From the NCBI GenBank assembly GCA_013398275.1, contig VZSE01006618.1, positions 188,683-252,682 on the forward strand: a DNA stretch of 64,000 nucleotides. The letters are read 5' to 3'. Below are positions 41,001 through 50,978 of the stretch, in pieces. Under the pieces are notes generated by a model, which saw only the letters and a program-made list of their open reading frames with translations, did not search any database and was not told where the DNA came from. The translations under genes were made by a program, and so were the position numbers. The first letter of the stretch is position 1. Each line of letters opens with the position of its first letter. This stretch comes from Promerops cafer. Its lineage: Eukaryota; Chordata; Aves; Passeriformes; Nectariniidae.

Positions 41001-44000
41001 TTTCTTAATCTCACTTGTTGTATTATCTTTGTTTGGATTTCTCAAGCTTCAAGTAGTCTGCTTTTCTCGAGTTTCAGATCATGAATTAGACCCCTGTATA
41101 GATTCAAAGATGTTTTCCCTGCACAGCATAGCTGCAAAACAAATACTAAGCCAGAAGAGATAGACTAAAGTCCATTTCCTAGAGACGACAGGCCCTGCTG
41201 TTTCAGTCACATCAAAGATGCAGTGACTGGTGTGCTCACAAATTGCTGACAATAAATGAGGAGTTGTTTATCAGCTGGAGTGGTACTGCAAATGTCATTG
41301 AGAAAATAAACCAGAGAGTTGCATCCAGTACTTTGGGCTGGCAAGCAGGTATTCTTTCACAAATCATACCTTATTTCCATGTCTCCTGAAAATTTTGTAC
41401 AACACTGTAAAAAATTTTTCATCTAGAAAACTGCAAAATGTTTAAGAAACCAAAGGCTACTTTTTCTAGACACTGTATCACTAAATAACTGGTATCTGCT
41501 AAAAGACAAAAAGTTTCCTGTGATGTAAGCTCAAACTCTCATGGTTCTAAGCAGGGATGTGATAACCCAGATCCTAGGGCAGTTATTTATGGTCGTTTCA
41601 AACATGGAATGAATTGAAATGACCTTAATCATAGCAAGATGATTTCCTACAGTGCCCTAGGGTATTCTGAGTTGACAGTGCTCCAGGCTTTCCTGAGGAA
41701 GCTGCTGGCTAGGTAGGCACAGGAGGGACTGAGAGGTAAGACACCATGAATCAGCACCCTACTAATGAGAATGTTCACTTTTAAGAGTGAAGACCAGAAA
41801 TCCAGTCTGTGTTTCAGACAATATTTGACACAAGCTGCTTAGGAGGAAATAAATAAAAAGAAATAAAATTAATTTTAAAAAATTAATCTCTCACCTCCAA
41901 GATGAAAGATCTAATGGTAAGACAGACTTATCCTCATTTTCTGTCTCTGACAAAATGAATATTTAGCTGTTACTTAGAGTCAAAAACAGTGCCCTTAAGA
42001 GAGACTCTTCTTGTATTAACTATTACCTGCAACTTGCTTCTTCATAAAGGAAGACACAGGTAGAAGTAAAGGATGAAATCTAGGTGTCAGACCTGATCGG
42101 GTAAATCACTGAAAAAGTATGTGGAAGGCCTCACAACATGCCTTTTCCAGTCTCTAGACTCTTCCAGATGGATGCACCATTTTATGCTTTACAGAATGCT
42201 TAGGATGCTTTAATACTGGAAACACAGAAGTCCATTATATGCAGGACAGCAGACCTTTCAGGACCAAGATTCTACATTGTGACACTCAAATTACCATTTT
42301 TGTCCTACAGCTTCTTTAGCAAGGCATTTGCTTCTGCTGAGGCAAGCATAAAATCCAGGAAAGTGTTGAAAGGGCTTGTTTACATTCACAATATTATCAA
42401 TTCTTTAATTTTTATTCATATTAGCTTAGAATCTAATTAGCCCCTAACATGCTTGACGTTTCTTCTGGGAAAATGAACTTATTTTCTCCACACCCATAGA
42501 ATCACACAAGAATATGTGTACATGTAGATAGTACACAAAATACACAAGGAGATATAGACATGCATACAAACACATGCATAGACTCACTCTTTGCTATTTT
42601 TTGGTAGTGTTTTGTTAACTGTAATTCACAATTAAATGCTGCTTTTAGAACAACCTTCTAGGGATTCAGCTGTTCTGCTCAAATCTTCACAGCTGAAGAA
42701 GAGACAAAATACAGGCAGCCTTTTTTATTGAATTAATTTGATTTTTGTCTTTTGTCCTGCCAGCTATCAAAATTGTCAAATAAACCAGCTTTGATTCATA
42801 AATAATGGTTCCATTATATTTACTGTGCCACCGGTCAGAGTACCTGAAATTTTAATTCACTTGTTCAGCTAAATTTCATCCTCAGTTCACAGCCATAAAA
42901 TTCTGTATTGACAAACTTTCAAACCAACTTTGACTCTGAGGTATCTAGTCAACATTTTTCTTCTGTGTGGATATTAGTTTATTGAATAAGTGGCATCTGT
43001 TTTCCTCCACATCACTGGTGGAGTAGGTATTTCCTTTTGACAGCTTTGTACGATTTATGGGTTTGCATGCTATGAAGAAAAATAGTACTAAGCAAAAAAT
43101 TCCAATTCATTACCTCTTAGTACTTAATTAAGTTCATACGCATTGCACACTATAGGTGAACCCTGAAATGACTGTGACAGCCAGTGAGCAGCAAGTTAGA
43201 TTATCTTTGGAAGACAGAGAGACTTTTAATTATCTTGACCTCATTTTTTCCATCTATGATATTCATAAATTTTCATTCTGTTTTGTTGCCTCCATCAGAT
43301 GTACCAAACCATTCTAAAAACAAGATTATATCCTCAGCTATTTCCTTTTATCTGCACATTTAGGCACTGAATGTTTTTACAAATAGTGAAGGCAAGCAAT
43401 AGTTTTTATCAGCTTACTTCACACAGCTGCAGATGAATTATGTCGTAAAGGCTCCTCATAATAATGGCTTGGTTTTGAAAATTATAACAGCTTGATAAAA
43501 GAAGAAAGCAGTGGATCTGGCTATCAGTAGATACAGAAATAAAGAGAGCCTGGGCTTTACCTGTCGGGGTTCTGCGTACACACATGCATCTGTAAGAGGA
43601 TCCGCTGGGTGAAAGTCTTAAAGCATTGCCCACATTTCCAAAGATGCCAGTCACTGAACTCAGAATTTAGTTGGCTTGTTGAAGTTGGGCTTGCAAGAAC
43701 TCGTTGGTTTTTGACACTGATCTGGTTAAATCCTGACTCGATGGACCCAGATTTATCCAGGAGAGAAAAATTTCTGCTACACGGAGTCTGTGGAAATACT
43801 ATGGATCGCTGTGGAGTGGCAGGGGATAGTTTGCTACTTTTATTAAATGGCTGTAGGGTGTCTTGTCTGGACATGGCCTCCATTACAGTCGAAGGGACAT
43901 TCACTGGGAGAAAACAAGAAAAGTAAATAAGATCCTTTTTATGCCTTTTTAAAACTAATACAATTTTGGGAGACACCAAAAAAAAAATCAACATCCATTT

Positions 44001-47000
44001 TCTTGACACTACAGTTAAACAAATTTATTTTAACAACGTACAAAAAAAAAGGAAAAAAAGAAAAAAAAAACAGAAAAAAAAAAGAAAAAAAATAAAAGAA
44101 GGGTTTGAATGAGACAGTGATCTGAATGGATGGTGCTGATTCTATGACACTGAAATGAAAATTCATGCTAGGGGGTGTCTGAGACTGAAAGGACCCAGAG
44201 AAGCCTGACTGTGACATACATTTATTACACTATGGGATTGTCATCTGAAAGAAAAAGCTGCACCACTTGTGATACCCTGACTCTGCATGTTGCAGTCAGC
44301 ATGTTTGACTGCTATATCACAGACAAGCATGAATTTTGAGAGCATGGAGGAAAAAAATCCCTGCTGGGAAACTCCTTGGGATATAACAGGGCTTAAATAT
44401 CTACTGCAGCAATAGTTCCCTTATCCTATGAAAGGGTGGCCTCTAAGGACATTATACTATTACATCTCACAAATTGTCACACTGACAATGCAGTAAGAAG
44501 CCAGGGACTTCACCATGTGTCTTATGCCTGAGGTTAATAGCAGGTAGGTCACCACGAAACACAGCAAAGTGCAGTCAGAGAGATCTTACATCAGTTTCCC
44601 ACCTACAAAACAGGCATAAAAATGTTTTAAAGTCCCAGGAAAATTGTTTCTAGTCATATGATCATCCATTAACTATGGCTTATGAGGCACTCAGATATTT
44701 CAGCAACAAATTAAATATGCTTTTCAGAAAGAAGTGATTTAGTGTTAATTTGAATGTTTTGTGATAAGAAAGGCAGGAAGTCAAGCAAGCAGAAAAAATT
44801 GAACAGCTGCCTCACACCTTGAGAACCACGTAGATCATATAGTGAATGAGGCAAGGGTCCTGTGGAAAAATATAGTCAGCTGACAAAAGCTTGCATCACA
44901 ATGCAAAAATAAACATAATTTAGGCCACCTGGACCAAGTAAATTCTAATGCTTTCTAATTTTGGCACACTCAGGCTCATGAGCTAATATTTTAATGGAAG
45001 TTTTCAAATTAAATTTGTTATATACCTATGCGTCTATGTACACAAATTTAGTTACTGTCACAAACTGTTTATATCTACAAATAGGTACATACACAGCATG
45101 TATTAAACTGATGATTAGAAACTACAACTCTGTTTTGGTAAGTCATGATGAAAGATTTCTAAGAGCAAACATGAGAATTAAATTTCAGTTATAGCTGGAA
45201 TCAGCCAACATTATTTAATGTACAAAAAAACCAAAACCAAAACAAACACAAATTAATATTTGGTAATATTTTAAATCATGCCAGTTGCTTTAGAGTTGTG
45301 TTCTAATATCTATGATCAGTCACAATTATTCCAATATTATATTATTACAAGATATTTAATTTATATTAGTTGAGGTCCTTCCTAATCTATTCTTTTTTGT
45401 AGTATCTAAGAACCTAATTTCTAAATACAGTTACTTCCATGGAGCTGTCTATCACAACTTTCCAGATGCAGAATACATCTTCTATGTCTCTTCAGTACCA
45501 GGAAGAATTTGTACACTATCATTTTGCCTCAACATACTCAGAAGAAGGAAATAACCTTTTTCTTTTCTTTTCTTTAAATGTTTCTCATAAAAGTCCACAG
45601 AAGCAATGAGATCAGGCTACTAAAGACCTAAGGAATACAGGCAGAACTTGTGCTGCTGATAATATCCCCGTGCAGAAGATAAGCAGAAGGTACATTCTGG
45701 GAGTTTAAATGGGACTTAAGTTCTATACCAGTCTGCAGTTGGCTCCATGGTCAGAGATTAATTTGTTCTACTCATGTCAGTGTCTCTGTGGATGAAACTC
45801 TGGTTTGTCTCACAAAAAAATAGCAAGAGACAATATTTATAGATTTTAGCCATAATGCTTTTCTTTTCAAATGAAATTTTTGTAATCTTCAGTTCCTGAA
45901 AGAAAAAATAATATTTCTATATTGCACACTGCAGAGCATGGCTTTCATCAGCAAATATTTCTGCCAGTAACTAAATTTCTTTTGAACTTTTCTCAAGCCC
46001 AACAGACTTGAAAACTCAAGATGGGAAAGGATGTTTATTTTTGACAGTTTAATCCCTGCTATCTTGCTGTTTAATTGCTGCATGATTCAGTATTTAAGTT
46101 GCTACAAGACACTAGTTCCTCCTAGCAGTTCATCCTGTTTAAGTATCCAAGTACAAGACCAAAATCATACATCTTATATGTCATTTATTAAGTGTGGGCA
46201 GTCACAGGGTTACTTTAGACCAAAGTCAATGAGTCCATTATTGTTTTCCTCCACTACATAGATACATATAGTTGCCAAAATGGTGCAAGCTCTAAACAAG
46301 TCTCACACACAAGCAGTAAAACTGAAGGATGTGCCTGGATCACCCATTTCTATTACAAACAAAGGTATCCAGCACTAGATTTTGTCTGTGTTATAAGTAA
46401 ATATTCATGCTTAGTTTTGTGATGATCCCTAGCAAACTAGAAATAAAATGTTGAGAACAGGTAAAAGAATGGATGAAAATGGGGGTGGTCAGGATGGAAT
46501 AGAGATTTATTCTCATTTCAGGGTGCTTACACTCAGTTGATATTTTTAAAAGTAGCTTTTTATGTTTAACCACAAGGATCTGACCTCTTAAATCAGCCAG
46601 CCAAAGCTTTTCTCAACATGCTCAGAGGTAATAGAAAAAAGAATCACCGACAGAGGACCTGTGGGCTTGCAATGCATTACTGTTTTGGCAAGACAGTGTT
46701 TTGTGATAGGTCTGGTAGCAATGGGGAAAACCAAACAAACTTGTTTGCAAGAGATTAATTAATCACTTCTCAGAACAGTGATTCTAACCATACCATAATT
46801 TCACCCAGTTTAAGTGTATCACCTTGCCTTAAATATACTACAACTTTCACTAAATGCCATAGAATCAGAGAATCATAGAATGGTTTTATTTGGAAGGGGC
46901 TTTAAAGATCATCTAGTTCCAACTCCCCTGCCATGGGCAGGGACACCACCAGAACAGGTTGCTCAAAACTCTATCCAGACTGGTGTTGAAGTTCCAGGGG

Positions 47001-50000
47001 CAGAGCCCCCTCTAGAATACTCTATGATATATCTGATTAGGCACGAAGGAGGAACTATGGCTTACACAGGTAGAAATGCAAGGAAGAACTTACAATTTTC
47101 ATCTTGTGCAATGCACTGGAGAGGGATTCCAAAGAAAGATGTGTAGCTGTCATTGTACCACACTAACAGCTCAGTGCCCCTGGGGATGTCTATACAAGCC
47201 CGGTAGAATATATTTGACCTAATCAAGAAAAAAGAAAACATTGCATCATTTAGGAATAGAGCATTCTCGTCTTATAGTACACGTCTTATAGTATTACAGT
47301 AGCAATTCATTGTTTTGGAAGCATTTTGCAGGTAACTGAAAGAATAACCTACTGATTGTTTTAGAACCAAATCTGTCTTTGGAGAAGGACTTTGTTCCTG
47401 TAGCATAGGCTAACAACATTATAGACAAGCTGTATCCAGGATATATTAAACACTAAGGTTTCAGAAGGACCAAGATACCATAAAAATGCAGGTATTTTCT
47501 TGCAATGTCTGTTTCAGGGGGATTTTAGAACAGCACTTTTTGCTTACACAGTATAACCATTGGAGTGGTGTACACAGATCAGCAAGTACAGCCATTTAAA
47601 CAACTTTGTATTTGTCATCTAAGCTAAAGTTAATGTATTTTAGGGTAAACAGACAACAGCTCTTTTATGAAGAGAAATTAAATGAGTAAGTTCATTTAGC
47701 AAGACCTTTGAAATAGTGTTAAGTGACCTTTCATGGCAGTAATATATCATCAAAAAAGATATTTTGGGTTGTCGAGAAGAACAGACTTTGACTTTGGGGA
47801 AATAAAAAAATTGGGGTTAATTGGATCATGCAGCCCTAAAATCTTCCCCTATATGAAACATGAGGGCAGTGACAGTTATTTAGTATGTATAAATTATTGT
47901 TACCATAAGTATGGTCTCTCACTATTCCTGTGAGAGAAGACTGGGTATTTCTAGACCACTTAAGTGGGAATTGAGGTGGGGGAAAGGGAAAAATCCTAAT
48001 GTATTTAGCATAAAAATGAGAGCCTTATCCTGATCTTGCACTGATGTAAATAGCTTCAGAGTGATACTTCTGCAGTTAAGACATTTACATGGCAGAAAAA
48101 CTGTGTAAGATTAGAATCAGGCACAAGATAAAAGACAAATGTTATCAGTTTGCAGTTGCTTTTCCCTTATGCCTCACATGGAACAGTAAAACACACTCCT
48201 ATGAGACGGATAGAAATTCAATATATACAAGAAGAACAGTCCACTCTTGCTGAAGGATTACATACCAAAGTGATACAGTCAAAGTACCAAGAAATGACCA
48301 TTTTTTATAACAGCTTATGTGAGGCAGAAAAACGTCTATAGACCAAAAAAAAAAAAAAAAATAGTTAGGCCTCAACCAGTTTTCTGAGTGAAGAATTGCT
48401 ACAAACATTATTCTGAAGTTCAAGATAAAAGTGTTTAGGGTTGGTAGGCCTTAAATTTAGACTTTCTATAAAGAATTGGCTGTAGCAATGCAATTTGTTC
48501 CTTGTATAACACTGCAGACATAAGGAGAATCTTCTACCACATTTTTCATGGCAGTGAGATATGCACTTGTCAACATATTTTGTCACCGCAAAGTGGCTCT
48601 TGGCAACAGGATCATAAAGATCAATAAAAAAGTGCAGATTCTCAATATTTTACTAGCAGCTGCAAAAATTTCATTTATCTTGTTATTTTCCTCGCTTACT
48701 GCCACCCTGTCTCAGGAGGGCACTGCTAGCTAAGCAGAAAGGTTTTCTTAGCCTTCTATGAATATCTGACAAAAACTCTCCCCTTTGTGTCTCCCCTTCA
48801 TCTTCCCTCCTCCTCCTTCTCCTCCTCTTCTTCTCTCTCTCTCTTTCTTCCCAGAGCTTTGCATTTAGTTAATTCTTTCCACTGTTACATAAAAATGAAA
48901 ATCGGAGCCATGCTATAAATTACCGGCATCCCTTAACTTGAGAAAAATTGAGTCTACTTTGTACTTCACCCTTGTAACATTTCATCTCTCAGTTTGGCTT
49001 CCCTTAACATAAACACAGCAGCCCGGCAAATGAATGTGCTAAAACCAAATGACACACTTCGCCGCTGAAAGAGCAGAACTGTTTTTGAGCAATGGGTGGT
49101 CTGTGGGGTTTGGAGTAGGCAGGGAAAAAAAAGTGTAAGTGTACACCGTCCCTTACAAGTGTGCAGAGCTTCCAAAACTCGCAGAAATCTCTGCATGCTG
49201 AAGTACATCAAAGGGATTTTTCCCTTTTCAGATAATATTTCCTTTGCTGACATGTATTTAGTATTGTGGTTGGATGACTCATAAAGATAGCTTCATGGCG
49301 TCCCAACGCAGTTGAAGCAGAACACATGCCAACAAACATTATTGTCAGCCTCAAAATAAAAACAAAACGTTCAGCTAAGGGTCAATCAATCAAGAGCACT
49401 TTGAAGAAAATTCCATTTAGATATTACAAATCATAACAGAATGAATTTAAACCAGCTGACTTTCTGTGAGGAGGACGTCCATGTACAATAAAAATTAGGC
49501 TGGTTTTTCAGTGTCCAACTTTTCTATTTTCTTACACTTGGATGCAGTCACTGGTGATGGATGCCAGTTTTTTAAATTGTGTTTTTGTAGTTCATTTTAT
49601 AAAGATCTGAAGTAATCGAAAACAGATCAACAGAGGGAACTCTAAGTAAAAACTCCATCATGAAAGGAGAGTTGTAAAATCCACTTAATATTGACAGATG
49701 TGTAATGACTTTCTCATGTTCACTTTTCATTTAGTTTTGTCATCTATATATATATGTATGCATATATTTTTTCCTTATTTTTATATATATATGTGCACGC
49801 ACACATCACCACATAGAGAAATAGTTCACAAGATACCTACAAAAATACTCTTTCATCACAACAATCTTTATTCATTATCCAGTGTGTTTCTTTAAAATCC
49901 TATGGTATTTTAGCTATAGATAGCAGATATTTAAGTATATAATAAAAGATTTGTAATGTATAAATAGGATTGTTATTTTTTTAACAGCAGCATTGTTTAG

Positions 50001-50978
50001 TCAACTGGCCAGAGAATAAAAAAGTTGAAAATGCAATTGAACAACTTTACCATTGTTAAATTGGATCCCTATGGGATAATCAAACTTTATATATTTCATT
50101 TTAGCTTGCTTTTGTATGTTTTATTTTTAATTTTAAAGGTAGTTTAAATAAGTTTAAGACTTTTCCTAAATAAAAGAAACTCTGCTCTCTAAAGCAACCA
50201 GCAAAAATCATTGCTCACTGCAACTGGCAAGCCTGGGGCATTCTTTGATGTGCTTCCTACCACATTTAATAAGGCCAAGCAGTCGCTTCTGATTCTAAGG
50301 CAAAAGGTTTGTTTATAGCTGAGATCATGTATTTATGTAATGTGTTGTCTGGGTTTTCTGGACCTATTTGCAAGTACAAAGTAAAATGCACCATAATTTC
50401 TTTACATTTTTCTTCACATTTTGACTTTCTCCAGACAGCAACATAAGAGTTACAAGCTCTAGCAATCTTGGCTAGCAGGTGCACTCACCAAAAAAGCTCG
50501 AGATGTACACACACCTCATGACTGACCTTCAGGATGCCCCTGGGTGCCACTTTTCCCCCTCCCCTATCACACACATCTCTATTAAGGGTGGAGAACTGCT
50601 TGTGTTGGCTTGCCTCTGATGAGACTGTTTGAAAAAGTGCAGAGAGCTCTGTATGGCGGGGTGGTCACACGAGTGACACAGGGCTGCCCTTGCTGCCTGG
50701 AGCTTCACCCCATGTGTGTTGCCCCACGCGAGCACACCCCCCAAAGCTCTGATACTGCCTTTGCAACCAAAGGCAGCAGTACTCGTGATGGTTGCAGACT
50801 GATAGAACATCCTCATTTTGTGTCCTTGTGTGAATCAAAGATTACTTTACCTGTACTGAACCACCGTCAGGTTCTGCTCCCCACAGTGCCTCGCGCATCG
50901 GATGTACCTCATCCAGCTCGACTTACTGGGCTCTCCGCCGTCGATAAAGTGCTGCAGTGTCCCATCCTGGTCATATAT
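25905..50978 (-). CDS. PRDM6: PRDM6 C-terminal half, five coding exons (5' part outside window)
   Basis: PRDM6 is a nuclear PR-domain zinc-finger protein, known as a transcriptional repressor in vascular smooth muscle and linked in the literature to histone methylation and recruitment of histone-modifying partners. The exons join as 50978-50851, 47218-47094, 43903-43561, 33177-33001 and 26019-25905 (128+125+343+177+115 = 888 nt), giving 295 residues plus TAA. Codons split by introns are Arg43, Leu85, Arg199 and Lys258 of this fragment, and each is restored in frame. Order of parts: end of the PR domain (about 1-70), low-complexity linker, degenerate finger (about 175-193), two canonical C2H2 fingers (203-223 and 231-251), a TGEKPF linker, and a fourth finger ending in a distant Cys. 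The family is near 600 residues, so about half is missing upstream. I identified the gene from the peptide sequence by memory, without a database search. There are no internal stops or frameshifts, so it is unlikely to be a pseudogene. Confidence 0.95.
31247..31262 (+). repeat. (GTT)n microsatellite
   Basis: Five tandem GTT units following a T run, within the last PRDM6 intron. Confidence 0.85.
31341..31366 (+). repeat. CAAA-rich simple repeat
   Basis: Imperfect AAAC/CAAA units within the last PRDM6 intron. Confidence 0.75.
33001..33177 (-). CDS. PRDM6: PRDM6 coding exon: second and third zinc fingers
   Basis: One base completes Arg, 58 codons follow, then AA of a split Lys. It encodes two canonical C2H2 fingers: CGHC, twelve residues, HVVTH (33167-33105); and CGYC, twelve residues, HIRTH (33083-33021). 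These are joined by SSDRPF and followed by the classical TGEKPF linker, which typically helps tandem fingers dock in the DNA major groove. The acceptor is CCCACTGCAG and the donor is GTAAGT at 33000-32995. The exon is clearly richer in GC and CpG than its intronic surroundings, as expected for a constrained coding segment. These two fingers are the best candidates for sequence-specific DNA contact in this fragment. Confidence 0.96.
37261..39110 (-). repeat. CR1 LINE fragment, sense to PRDM6, RT core deleted
   Basis: The 3' end is at the left, with an ATTCTATAACTCTATAA-like tail, then the typical CR1 3' UTR (CCATGGGCAGGGACACC-like). Going upstream (rightward), broken frames show [11 protein letters not shown], then [41 protein letters not shown], and finally [13 protein letters not shown] pre-RT sequence. 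Between GLMLFG and [11 protein letters not shown], near 38040, the segment that should contain the FADD catalytic box is missing. The element is about 1.85 kb, 5' truncated and dead. The right boundary is uncertain by about 100 bp. Confidence 0.92.
39988..40011 (+). repeat. (AAAAC)n simple repeat
   Basis: Tandem AAAAC units in the PRDM6 10.4 kb intron. Confidence 0.85.
40483..40506 (+). repeat. A-rich run
   Basis: Two A runs split by single T bases in the PRDM6 10.4 kb intron. No element is joined to it. Confidence 0.8.
43561..43903 (-). CDS. PRDM6: PRDM6 coding exon: interdomain linker and first (degenerate) zinc finger
   Basis: This is the longest coding exon here: two bases completing Leu, 113 full codons, then AG of a split Arg. 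It begins [10 protein letters not shown] and continues through a Ser/Thr/Pro/Asn-rich linker (for example [10 protein letters not shown] and [11 protein letters not shown]), expected to be mostly disordered. It ends with a finger-like unit at 43634-43578: Cys-Gly-Gln-Cys, twelve residues, His-Val-Cys. That is Cys2-His-Cys with only one residue between His and the final Cys, so canonical zinc binding is doubtful. The acceptor follows TTTTCTCCCAG and the donor is GTAAAG at 43560-43555. An A-rich tract on the plus strand (44040-44099) gives a U-rich stretch about 140-195 nt upstream of the acceptor in the pre-mRNA. Confidence 0.95.
44040..44099 (+). repeat. A-rich tract (U-rich in the PRDM6 pre-mRNA)
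   Basis: Long A runs broken by G pairs. In transcript orientation it is a pyrimidine-rich (U) stretch 137-196 nt upstream of the linker-exon acceptor. It is too far to be the main polypyrimidine tract but could bind PTB- or TIA-type proteins; that is inference. Confidence 0.85.
44588..44632. repeat. Possible MIR/CORE-type SINE remnant
   Basis: TCAGTTTCCCACCTACAAAA followed by CAGGCATAAAAAT resembles the familiar CORE-SINE stretch TCAGTTTCCTCATCTGTAAA. It is short and diverged, so this is a weak call. Confidence 0.3.
46858..47005 (-). repeat. Short CR1 3' fragment, sense to PRDM6
   Basis: On the minus strand the tail reads CCATTCTATGATTCTCTG, the CR1 octamer-type 3' end. It is preceded by the GTTGGAACTAGATGATCTT-like and GTGTCCCTGCCCATGGC-like 3' UTR blocks. 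Only about 150 bp remain. Its truncated 5' end lies about 90 nt past the donor of the 47094-47218 exon. Confidence 0.93.
47094..47218 (-). CDS. PRDM6: PRDM6 coding exon: C-terminal end of PR domain
   Basis: The first base (G) completes the split Arg codon, then 41 codons follow, and the last base (T) starts a Leu codon. The peptide runs [14 protein letters not shown], then [11 protein letters not shown], then [16 protein letters not shown]. The ELLVWYN block corresponds to the last conserved strand and helix of PR/SET domains. The acceptor is TTGATTAG before 47218, and the donor is GTAAGT at 47093-47088, a strong consensus. A short CR1 fragment ends roughly 90 nt beyond this donor inside the next intron. 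Phases agree with both flanking exons. Confidence 0.95.
48012..48125. repeat. Palindromic MITE-like ancient repeat
   Basis: Imperfect terminal inverted repeats at 48021-48041 (AGCCTTATCCTGATCTTGCA) and 48103-48122 (GTGTAAGATTAGAATCAGGC). Inside these is a second inverted pair, ATGTAAAT (48044-48051) and ATTTACAT (48083-48090). From memory it resembles an old archosaur/turtle element whose ends read like GGCCTGATCCTGATCTCA. I cannot give a database name. Confidence 0.55.
48345..48361 (+). repeat. Poly(A) run (A17)
   Basis: An uninterrupted A run with no retroelement recognised upstream. Confidence 0.9.
48781..48853 (+). repeat. Pyrimidine-rich microsatellite (TCC/CTT/CT)
   Basis: More than 70 bp of almost pure pyrimidine made of TCC, CTT and CT units; purine-rich (GAA/GGA/GA) in the PRDM6 pre-mRNA. 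Confidence 0.85.
49742..49805 (+). repeat. TA/TG-rich simple repeat
   Basis: Alternating TATATA blocks with ATGTATGCAT and GTGCACGCACAC segments; a decayed dinucleotide microsatellite. Confidence 0.75.
50851..50978 (-). CDS. PRDM6: PRDM6 coding exon: middle of PR/SET-like domain
   Basis: The exon starts in phase 0 with [11 protein letters not shown] and ends with NLTVVQY plus two bases (AG) of an Arg codon finished by the next exon. It encodes 42 full codons. The acceptor is CCCCCAG immediately upstream in transcript direction, and the donor is GTAAAG at 50850-50845. The segment includes [16 protein letters not shown], characteristic of the PR domains of the PRDM family; these are SET-related folds that pack into a compact domain and may bind or modify histones. 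In PRDM proteins the previous exon usually ends with a histidine-leucine-tryptophan-type stretch; I could not find it in the remaining 13 kb. The opposite strand is open across this exon, but that is a shadow. Confidence 0.95.

Larger units (their letters stand above)
33178..43560 (-). other. PRDM6: PRDM6 intron (10.4 kb)
   Basis: Lies between donor GTAAAG at 43560-43555 and acceptor at 33180-33178. It holds a large sense-oriented CR1 fragment (about 37261-39110), (AAAAC)n at 39988-40011 and an A-rich run at 40483-40506. The stretch 34340-34560 is rich in TTAATT and TCAAGTG motifs. No further exon was seen. Confidence 0.9.
43904..47093 (-). other. PRDM6: PRDM6 intron (3.2 kb)
   Basis: Bounded by donor GTAAGT (47093-47088) and acceptor CAG beginning at 43904. 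It contains an A-rich tract (44040-44099), a possible MIR-like remnant near 44590-44630 and a short CR1 (46858-47005). Confidence 0.92.
47219..50850 (-). other. PRDM6: PRDM6 intron within the PR domain (3.6 kb)
   Basis: Separates the two PR-domain exons. It contains a MITE-like relic (48012-48125), an A17 run (48345-48361), a pyrimidine-rich microsatellite (48781-48853) and a TA/TG-rich tract (49742-49805). The part nearest the upstream exon (50500-50850) has raised GC and CpG. No additional exon was recognised. Confidence 0.92.
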
